Shown here piece after piece: positions 17,952 to 25,165 of a DNA stretch of 51,573 bases; positions within the stretch are counted from its first letter, which is position 1; each line of letters begins with the position of its first letter. The stretch comes from Catenovulum maritimum (lineage in GTDB: Bacteria > Pseudomonadota > Gammaproteobacteria > Enterobacterales > Alteromonadaceae), in contig NZ_KQ130505.1 of NCBI RefSeq assembly GCF_001050375.1, forward strand, positions 1 through 51,573, in the 5' to 3' direction. Under the pieces are notes generated by a model, which saw only the letters and a list, made by a program, of their open reading frames with translations, was not told the origin of the DNA and did not search any database. The position numbers were made by a program, and so were the translations under genes.

Positions 17952-20177
17952 GTGAAGTTAAATATGTTTAAATTAGATCCAATTAATCTAGTAATCTCAA
18001 CGTTAGTCGCTACTGGTTTTAGCTCGGCTATATTCGCTGCGGATGTGTCGACTGAACAAGCCGACAGCTCAAAGAAAGAAGCTAAACAAGACAAGTATAT
18101 TGACCGTATTCAAATATTAGGTTCAAACGATAAGTTAAGAACCCAAGGTGGTGCGACAACGTTAGTTTCTGAGCAAGCATTAGAAACTTTTGAATTTGAT
18201 GATATTAATCAGGTGCTTGCAACTGTGCCTGGGGTTAATATTCGTCAAGAAGATGGTTATGGATTACGACCTAATATAGGTTTTCGTGGCGCTTCTCCTG
18301 AACGTAGTAAGAAAATATCTTTGATGGAAGATGGTGTGCTTATTTCACCAGCTCCTTATTCTGCACCATCTGCATATTACTTCCCTATGGTTAGCCGTAT
18401 GACAGCGGTTGAAGTTTTTAAAGGTCCAGCTGCGATTAAATATGGTCCAAATACAGTGGCAGGTGCATTAAATTTAGTCACCAGAGCGGTTCCGGAAATG
18501 CAAGAAGGTGCGATTGATATCGCGTATGGTTCAGACCAATATAGTAAACTTCATGCTCATTATGGTAATACTCAAGGTAAGTTTGGTTACTTAATTGAAG
18601 GTTTACATACCCAAGCGGATGGGTTTAAACAAATTGATTTCTCAGATTCTGATACAGGGTTTACTAAATCAGATCTGATGGCCAAATTTAAATATGATCT
18701 TAGCTCAAATGGACATCAGCATTTTGTTGAATTAAAACTAGCGCACGCTGAAGAAGAATCTAATGAAACCTATTTAGGTTTAACTGACCAAGATTTCAAA
18801 GCCAGTCCTTACCGCAGATATGCATCAAGCCAGCAAGATAGAATGCGCTGGGATCATCAAACTTATCAGTTAACCCATTATATTGAGTTTGATCAGCTAG
18901 ATGTGATTACTCGAATTTACCAACATGACTTTGCGCGTGATTGGCGAAAAGTGAGTAGTTTGGGTGAAGACCAGCCATCTTTATTAGATGTTTTGTCTGC
19001 GCCAGAGCTATTCCAAGCTGAATATGCGCTATTAAGCGGCCAAGCCGCGGGTGAGATAATACTTGGCACAAATGACAGAAATTATCAGTCTAGAGGCATT
19101 CAAACGGATTTAACTTGGTTGCAAGACTTTGCTGGGCTGTCGCATAAATTCGATATCGGTGTTCGCTTCCATCAAGATTTCATCAATAGAGATCATTTTG
19201 AGCAAAGTTATCAAATGACAGCCGAGGGCAAGCTAGGTTCTGAATCTGAAAAAGTATTCACGACAGTCAATCGTGAAGAGGTTGATGCGCTATCTATTTA
19301 CCTACAAGATACAATTACACTCGGTAAGTTAACCCTTACTGCGGGTGTAAGAGGTGAATTGATTGAATCTAGATACCAAAATAGAAAAGATGAAAACGAT
19401 TGGTTAACTAAGAAAAGCCAAATATGGCTACCAAGTTTAAGTGCATTTTATAAGTTAGCTGACGACTATGGTGTGTTTGCGGGTGTTCATAAAGGTTATG
19501 TGCCGAGCAGTCCTCAGCAAGATGATGAAAATGTTGAAGCAGAGAAAAGCATCAATTATGAAATTGGCTTTCGTCAAAACGGCTCAGGTTTTACCAGCGA
19601 AATCGTTGCCTTTTATAACGACTACAGCAATCTAAAAGAAAGTTGTAGTTTTTCTCAGTCTTCAAACTGTGATCTCGATAGCGATTTTAATGGCGGCAAT
19701 GTCAATGTCTTTGGCTTAGAAGCACAAATCGCTAGCCAGTTTAGTTTAACTCAAACTTTAGACATGCCATGGAGTGTTACATATAGCTATGTTAAGTCCG
19801 AGTTTGAGCAAAGCTTTAATTCTGATTACCCACAATGGGGGAAAATTACAGCAGGCGACTCTATGCCATATCAGCCGGATCATACTTTAACCTTAATGGC
19901 AGGCTTAAACGCGACCAATTGGCAGCTAAATTTATTGGCTAAATACATAGGTGAAATGCAAGAAACAGCAGGCCAAGGCCAAAATTTGTCGAATAAAGTG
20001 ATAGATTCAAGCTTAGTGTTTGATCTTGCAGCAAATTACAACTTGTATGGTGAGCATAGTGTTTACTTTAAAGCTGATAATATTACTGATGAAATCGAAG
20101 TTATCAGTCGCAGACCAAATGGTGCGCGTCCAGGTAAACCAAGAATGTTTACAGTAGGCTATAAATTTAACTTCTAA
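17952..20177 (+). CDS. TonB-dependent receptor, FecA-like
   Basis: The 741-residue outer-membrane receptor has a signal peptide (to about residue 30), a possible TonB-box region near residue 48, a plug domain (about 60-175) and a 22-strand barrel ending in YKFNF with the required terminal Phe. The plug contains the FecA-group pattern IRQEDGYGLRPNIGFRGASP and EVFKGPAAIKYGPNTVAGALN. FecA-type receptors import ferric citrate or similar chelates. No FecIR-type sigma/anti-sigma pair is adjacent. The start is GTG at 17952, with an ATG at 17964 as an alternative. Neighbouring imelysin and Fbp transporter genes support iron transport; the exact ligand is unknown. Confidence 0.9.
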   Translation: MKLNMFKLDPINLVISTLVATGFSSAIFAADVSTEQADSSKKEAKQDKYIDRIQILGSNDKLRTQGGATTLVSEQALETFEFDDINQVLATVPGVNIRQEDGYGLRPNIGFRGASPERSKKISLMEDGVLISPAPYSAPSAYYFPMVSRMTAVEVFKGPAAIKYGPNTVAGALNLVTRAVPEMQEGAIDIAYGSDQYSKLHAHYGNTQGKFGYLIEGLHTQADGFKQIDFSDSDTGFTKSDLMAKFKYDLSSNGHQHFVELKLAHAEEESNETYLGLTDQDFKASPYRRYASSQQDRMRWDHQTYQLTHYIEFDQLDVITRIYQHDFARDWRKVSSLGEDQPSLLDVLSAPELFQAEYALLSGQAAGEIILGTNDRNYQSRGIQTDLTWLQDFAGLSHKFDIGVRFHQDFINRDHFEQSYQMTAEGKLGSESEKVFTTVNREEVDALSIYLQDTITLGKLTLTAGVRGELIESRYQNRKDENDWLTKKSQIWLPSLSAFYKLADDYGVFAGVHKGYVPSSPQQDDENVEAEKSINYEIGFRQNGSGFTSEIVAFYNDYSNLKESCSFSQSSNCDLDSDFNGGNVNVFGLEAQIASQFSLTQTLDMPWSVTYSYVKSEFEQSFNSDYPQWGKITAGDSMPYQPDHTLTLMAGLNATNWQLNLLAKYIGEMQETAGQGQNLSNKVIDSSLVFDLAANYNLYGEHSVYFKADNITDEIEVISRRPNGARPGKPRMFTVGYKFNF

Positions 20178-20203
20178 CCAGTTATAAATAGGTGGCAATC
20201 TCA

Positions 20204-21190
20204 TTGAATAGCTTAATGGATTGGCTCAATCTAACCTTGTTTGATTTGGCATCATATTTAATTGATGCCAATCAACGTATTTTTATCCTCTATTTAATTA
20301 CATCCGCTTTAATCGCCTCCGTTATTTACGCTTTTAGCCAACGCAAGCCCGGGCTAGTTCACTTTTTACTGAATCGAAAAATTTGGCTGCATGCGAGCTC
20401 TGTCGCTGATTATAAAATTTGGATCATCAATAAATTTATTCGAGTGATCCTAGTCACGCCTTTGCTGTTTAGCAGTATACCAATTGCGATTTGGGTGAAT
20501 GAATTGATATCGACTTTTCAAGGCCCAGCTGGTTTACCGCAAACTGCGACTTTAACTCAAGCATTTGGTTTTACGCTCATTCTTTTTTTGTTGGATGATT
20601 TCAGTCGTTTTTTGCTCCATTGGTTAATGCATAAAATTCCGTTACTTTGGGCTTTTCACCAAGTACATCATTCAGCTGAAGTTTTAACGCCATTTTCTGT
20701 CTATCGAATTCATCCTGTTGAGTCGGCTTTGTATGCGCTGCGTATGGTTTTAGTACAAGGCTTGAGCATAGGTATAGGTACAGCCTTGTTTGCTATTAAT
20801 TTAACTATGCTGGATATTTTAGGGGCTAATTTATTTATATTTGGATTCAATATACTGGGCGCAAATTTAAGGCACTCACATGTTTGGTTTGTTTGGCCCA
20901 GTTGGTTGCAGCATTGGTTGATTTGCCCTGCTCAACATCAGATGCATCATGGACGACAAGTTAAATACTACGATTGCAACTTTGGTACTTGTTTATCGAT
21001 TTGGGATAAGTTGTTTTTCAGTTTTAAATTAGCGCCTAAAGTAAAACCATATAGATTGGAGTTTGGTCTAGCTAAAACACCTTCTCAAAGTGCTCATAAG
21101 CTAACTAACTTGTACTTTTTGCCAATTAAATATGCATGGTTGAGCTTAGTTTCATTTTTAAAGAAGAGATTGAACATCCACTTTAAATAA
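20204..21190 (+). CDS. Sterol desaturase / fatty acid hydroxylase family protein
   Basis: The roughly 328-residue integral membrane protein has the three histidine clusters that bind a di-iron centre in this superfamily: HWLMH, HQVHH and HQMHH. Four to six hydrophobic segments surround them. Members hydroxylate or desaturate lipids using oxygen. I chose the TTG at 20204, eight bases after an AGGTGG ribosome binding site; GTG at 20192 and ATG at 20216 are in-frame alternatives. It follows the TonB receptor by a few dozen bases and precedes the Fur-boxed fbpA, so it may be part of the iron-responsive unit. Substrate is unknown. Confidence 0.85.
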   Translation: MNSLMDWLNLTLFDLASYLIDANQRIFILYLITSALIASVIYAFSQRKPGLVHFLLNRKIWLHASSVADYKIWIINKFIRVILVTPLLFSSIPIAIWVNELISTFQGPAGLPQTATLTQAFGFTLILFLLDDFSRFLLHWLMHKIPLLWAFHQVHHSAEVLTPFSVYRIHPVESALYALRMVLVQGLSIGIGTALFAINLTMLDILGANLFIFGFNILGANLRHSHVWFVWPSWLQHWLICPAQHQMHHGRQVKYYDCNFGTCLSIWDKLFFSFKLAPKVKPYRLEFGLAKTPSQSAHKLTNLYFLPIKYAWLSLVSFLKKRLNIHFK

Positions 21191-21233
21191 AGCTTTCATT
21201 TTCTGCTGTACATTTATGACAAATTTATTAAAA

Positions 21234-21248
21234 TGAGAATAATTCTCA
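21234..21248 (+). promoter_or_regulatory. Fur box upstream of fbpA
   Basis: The sequence TGAGAAT-A-ATTCTCA is a perfect 7-1-7 inverted repeat of the Fur operator type, 25 bp upstream of the fbpA start. It should repress the ferric ABC transporter operon when iron is plentiful. Confidence 0.8.
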
Positions 21249-21273
21249 ATTCTAATTTAGGATATTTAAATTA

Positions 21274-22281
21274 ATGAAGATTTTTGCAACCGCAATTCTT
21301 GCCCTAGTGGGCTTTTCGAGTGCAGCACACAGTGCTGATAGCGTAAATGTGTACTCTTTTCGTCAATCATTTTTAATTGAACCTATTTTAGAGCAGTTCA
21401 CAGCAGAAACCGGAATTAAGACTAAGGTTGTTTTTGCCAAAAGTGGCTTGGTCGAACGTATTAAACGTGAAGGTAAGTACAGCCCTGCAGATGTCGTACT
21501 AACGTCTGATTTTAGTAAATTACTACAATTGAAAGATGAGAGTTTGACCCAAGCATTTTCTAACACAGAAATTAATCAAAATGTTCCAGCCTATTACCGT
21601 GATGCACAAGGGCATTGGGTTGCGTTAACTAAGCGTGTACGTAATATTTATGCTTCTAAGAAAAATATCGCTAACCCAGCAGAGCTAACTTATGAAAGCT
21701 TAGTTAGTCCTGAGTTCAAAGGTAAAATTTGTACCCGTAGTGGTAAGCATCCGTATAATTTAGGCTTAATTGCTTCTATTATCGCGCATAAAGGTGAAGC
21801 CGCAGCCGAAACTTGGTTACGTGGTGTAAAAGCTAATTTAGCACGTAAACCACAAGGTAACGATAGAGCGCAAGTTAAAGCGATTAAAGAAGGTTTATGT
21901 GACTTATCTTTAGGTAATAGCTACTACTTTGGTAAAATGCTAACCGATGCAGCGCAAAAGCCTTGGGCTGATGCAGTCAATATCGTTTACCCGAATCAAA
22001 GTGATAGGGGCGCACACGTCAATGTATCCGGCGCAGCAATTGCTAAGTATGCACCTAACAAAGCAAATGCCGAAAAATTAATCGCATTTTTAGCCTCGAA
22101 AAAAGCTCAACAAGCTTATTCTGCGTTAAATATGGAATATCCAGTCAACCCAGCTGTAAAACCTGCAAAATTAGTTGCAAGTTGGGGCGAATTTAAAGAA
22201 GATACTCTGCCATTAACTCAGGTTGCTGAATATAGAAAATCGGCACTTAAATTGGTAGATAAGGTTAAGTTTGACCTGTAG
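21274..22281 (+). CDS. fbpA: Ferric iron ABC transporter, periplasmic binding protein
   Basis: The 335-residue product has a signal peptide (MKIFATAILALVGFSSAAHSA) and the FbpA/FutA fold: VNVYSFRQSFLIEPILEQF at the start, a polar lobe with GKICTRSGKHPYN, and the iron-coordinating double tyrosine in SLGNSYYFGK. Such proteins bind free ferric iron in the periplasm and hand it to the FbpB permease. The gene follows a perfect Fur box and precedes fbpB by 8 bp. Sequence style is closer to the FutA/IdiA branch, so the symbol is by function. Confidence 0.93.
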   Translation: MKIFATAILALVGFSSAAHSADSVNVYSFRQSFLIEPILEQFTAETGIKTKVVFAKSGLVERIKREGKYSPADVVLTSDFSKLLQLKDESLTQAFSNTEINQNVPAYYRDAQGHWVALTKRVRNIYASKKNIANPAELTYESLVSPEFKGKICTRSGKHPYNLGLIASIIAHKGEAAAETWLRGVKANLARKPQGNDRAQVKAIKEGLCDLSLGNSYYFGKMLTDAAQKPWADAVNIVYPNQSDRGAHVNVSGAAIAKYAPNKANAEKLIAFLASKKAQQAYSALNMEYPVNPAVKPAKLVASWGEFKEDTLPLTQVAEYRKSALKLVDKVKFDL

Positions 22282-22289
22282 GAATTCGA

Positions 22290-24023
22290 TTGACCAAACC
22301 GCTTGATAACTCTGATTGTTTAATCAATAAAAACAATCAGAGGACAGCTTTATCAGTAAAACCTACTGGCAGCTCTTTAGCTGCCATTGTTGTTTTTATT
22401 CGTCAGTGTTTTAGCAAGCTCAGTATGACGAGCTTCATCATTGCAATTATCTTAGCAACGCCGTTACTAGCAATTTTTTTTGAAGCTTTGACTGGATATG
22501 GTGAAAGCTTTGAGCACATCAAGCAAACCGTTTTATCAGATTACATAGTCAATACACTCTTGCTTGTATTAGGCGTTTGTATTTTGGTGCTGTTAATTGG
22601 TGTTCCGCTTGCTTGGTTGATTGCGGTATGTCAGTTTACGGGGCGTAAATTCTTTCGCTGGGCATTAATCCTCCCTTTAGCTATGCCTAGTTACATAGTC
22701 GCTTATACCTATACTGATTTACTAGATTATGCCGGCCCAATTCAAACTAGTTTACGCAATTGGTTTGGTTGGCAAGCTGCGAGTGATTACTGGTTCTTCG
22801 ACATTCGTAGTATTACAGGTGCCGCGATTATTCTCGCTTTAGTCTTATATCCATACGTTTACCTAATGGTTAGAGCTAGCTTTATGGAGCAGCAGGCAAC
22901 GCTGACGCACGTTGCGAGAACGCTAGGTTACTCTCCATTTAAAAGCTTTTTAAAAGTATCTATCCCGATTGCACGAAACGCCATTATAGCGAGTGTCGCT
23001 TTAGTTATGATGGAGACTATGGCTGATTTTGCGACGGTTAAGTATTTTGCTGTTAGTACCATGACAACTGCTGTCTATGATACTTGGTTGGGACATTATG
23101 ACTTAGCTTCTGCTGCCAAATTATCTTGTATCATGGTGACTGGCGTATTGGCGTTATTGTATCTCGAGCGCTGGCAAAATGGCGCAAAACAAACGACAAA
23201 TAATGCCAAATTAAGCCAACACAAATTAAGTTATCAGCTCAATAAATTTCAAACGGTTTTTGCTGTTCTGTTTTGCAGCCTAGTATTAGTTATCGCTTTT
23301 GTGATCCCGAGTTGGTTATTATTAGAATACGCCTTGCATTACTTTGCAGAGTCTTGGTCTTCGGGCTTATTTGAATTCGCTTATAATAGTATTAGCATAG
23401 CTTTGATTACCGCTTTATTGGCGTTGGCATTGTCTTTTTCACTGAATTTTATTTTGCGTAGCCGACCAACGCCAGTGCATAGGTTCAACTTGAAATTAGC
23501 CAGCACAGGTTATGCAATCCCTGGTACAGTGATGGCAATTGGTGTGCTGATTCCATTAGCATTTTTAGATACACAAATTAACCAAGCCGCTGAATATTTG
23601 GGTTTTGACACCCCTGGATTGATTTTAAGTGGCTCTATAGTCGCCATTATTGCTGCTCATTTGATTCGCTTTATTGCCATTGCAAATAAAAGCATTGAAT
23701 CTAGTTATGGCAAGTTAAGTTACTCGCTCGACATGGTTTCGCAAACTATGGGGCAATCGAAAAGTAAACTATTCGCTAAAATTCACTTTCCGCTGATACG
23801 CAAGAGTGCTTTAGTTGCTTCATTATTAATTTTTGTAGAAAGTATGAAAGAGCTACCAGCTGCTTTATTATTAAGGCCATTCGACTTTCAAACCTTACCA
23901 ACTTATGTCTATCAATACGCGAGTGATGAGCAGTTAGAAATAGCGGCTCTTGGTGCAATCACGATTGTCTTAGTTGGTTTGTTACCTGTTATCATGCTTA
24001 ATCGCTCGATTGATAAAAATTAG
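22290..24023 (+). CDS. fbpB: Ferric iron ABC transporter, permease
   Basis: The 577-residue inner-membrane protein carries two fused permease halves with about twelve membrane segments. Both cytoplasmic EAA-type loops are visible (HVARTLGYSPFKSFLKVSIP and MVSQTMGQSKSKLFAKIHFP). The double-length permease is typical of the Fbp family. The start is TTG, chosen because AGGA lies six bases upstream and no ATG suits. It is flanked by fbpA and fbpC in one operon. Confidence 0.93.
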   Translation: MTKPLDNSDCLINKNNQRTALSVKPTGSSLAAIVVFIRQCFSKLSMTSFIIAIILATPLLAIFFEALTGYGESFEHIKQTVLSDYIVNTLLLVLGVCILVLLIGVPLAWLIAVCQFTGRKFFRWALILPLAMPSYIVAYTYTDLLDYAGPIQTSLRNWFGWQAASDYWFFDIRSITGAAIILALVLYPYVYLMVRASFMEQQATLTHVARTLGYSPFKSFLKVSIPIARNAIIASVALVMMETMADFATVKYFAVSTMTTAVYDTWLGHYDLASAAKLSCIMVTGVLALLYLERWQNGAKQTTNNAKLSQHKLSYQLNKFQTVFAVLFCSLVLVIAFVIPSWLLLEYALHYFAESWSSGLFEFAYNSISIALITALLALALSFSLNFILRSRPTPVHRFNLKLASTGYAIPGTVMAIGVLIPLAFLDTQINQAAEYLGFDTPGLILSGSIVAIIAAHLIRFIAIANKSIESSYGKLSYSLDMVSQTMGQSKSKLFAKIHFPLIRKSALVASLLIFVESMKELPAALLLRPFDFQTLPTYVYQYASDEQLEIAALGAITIVLVGLLPVIMLNRSIDKN

Positions 24024-24037
24024 TTTTAGGAAAACCT

Positions 24038-25078
24038 GTGTCCGCTCTATCTGTTAAAAACTTACATATTGCTTACCAACAACAAACGGTTATTGCTAAC
24101 TTGAACTTAACCATAGAGCAAGGTGAAATTGTTGCTTTATTTGGCCCATCAGGCGGCGGTAAAAGTACAATATTAAAAGCGATAGCGGGCTTATTGGATC
24201 AAGTATCAGGTGAAATAGCAATCGGCGACAAAGTGGTTTTAAGTGAGACTGTAAATCTAGCTGCAGAAAAGCGCCATACAGGTCTTATTTTTCAAGATTA
24301 TGCACTTTTTCCTCACCTAACAGTTGCGGAGAATATTGCTTTTGGTTTAAACCAATTGACTAAAGCTGAACAAGTTAGCAAGGTTGAGAAAATGCTGACT
24401 TTGATTAAGATGTTGGAATATAAAGATAAATATCCACATCAATTGTCTGGCGGCCAACAACAAAGAATCGCGATTGTCAGAGCACTAGCCTGTGAACCTA
24501 AAATATTATTATTCGATGAAGCTTTCTCGAATATAGATCCACAGTTTCGTTTTGAGTTAATAGCTGACATCCGTGATTTATTAAAAACTCAAGGGATCTC
24601 AGTGCTGTTTGTCACTCATAATCAGGATGAAGCATTTGCCTTTTGTGACCGTATCGCTGTCTTAAATCAAGGTAAGATAGAGCAAATCGATCAAGCTGAA
24701 CGTTTATTCAATTATCCAGCGAGTCGTTTTGTTGCTGAGTTTCTAGGTGAAGGCTTGTGGCTATCCGCTAAAGTTGAGAGTGAAGTTCAGTTAAGCTCTG
24801 AACTAGGGTTGATTACTTATTGTGGTGATACCAATATTACTCACTTAATCGGTACCAAAGTTGATGTTTACTTAAGACCGCACCACTTAAAATTAAGCCC
24901 ATCGACACAGACGGACTTATATGTTGATCATGAACGTTTTGTCGGTGAGTTTTATCAATCTGATCTCACTTGGTCTGGGCAAAAAATCAAAGTTAAAAGC
25001 CGTCAATCTTTCCTGAATAAACCCGTTGAAATACAAGTTGATACACAAATATCCACCGTATTTGAAAGCAGTCACTAA
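24038..25078 (+). CDS. fbpC: Ferric iron ABC transporter, ATP-binding protein
   Basis: The 346-residue ATPase has Walker A GPSGGGKST (residues 36-44), a Q-loop (FQDYALFPHLT), the signature LSGGQQQR, Walker B ILLFDEAFSNID and the switch histidine in FVTHNQDEAF. A TOBE-like regulatory domain occupies about 240-346. The residue after the catalytic Glu is Ala (DEAFSNID) rather than the usual Pro of DEPFSNLD. GTG start with AGGA upstream. It completes the fbpABC operon and ends before a terminator shared with glnE. Confidence 0.93.
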   Translation: MSALSVKNLHIAYQQQTVIANLNLTIEQGEIVALFGPSGGGKSTILKAIAGLLDQVSGEIAIGDKVVLSETVNLAAEKRHTGLIFQDYALFPHLTVAENIAFGLNQLTKAEQVSKVEKMLTLIKMLEYKDKYPHQLSGGQQQRIAIVRALACEPKILLFDEAFSNIDPQFRFELIADIRDLLKTQGISVLFVTHNQDEAFAFCDRIAVLNQGKIEQIDQAERLFNYPASRFVAEFLGEGLWLSAKVESEVQLSSELGLITYCGDTNITHLIGTKVDVYLRPHHLKLSPSTQTDLYVDHERFVGEFYQSDLTWSGQKIKVKSRQSFLNKPVEIQVDTQISTVFESSH

Positions 25079-25097
25079 ATTTAGTCAGAAAACTAAA

Positions 25098-25122
25098 GCC
25101 GGATGATATTGTTTCATCCGGC
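25098..25122 (-). terminator. Terminator between convergent fbpC and glnE
   Basis: A 9-bp GC-rich stem (GCCGGATGA / TCATCCGGC) with a 7-nt loop. On the minus strand it is followed by TTTAGTTTT, fitting termination of glnE; on the plus strand the T-run is weak, so it may act mainly for glnE. Confidence 0.7.
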
Positions 25123-25165
25123 ATTCGATAGTTTAGATTGTTAATTTCTTTTTTGAGGTGTCGGC

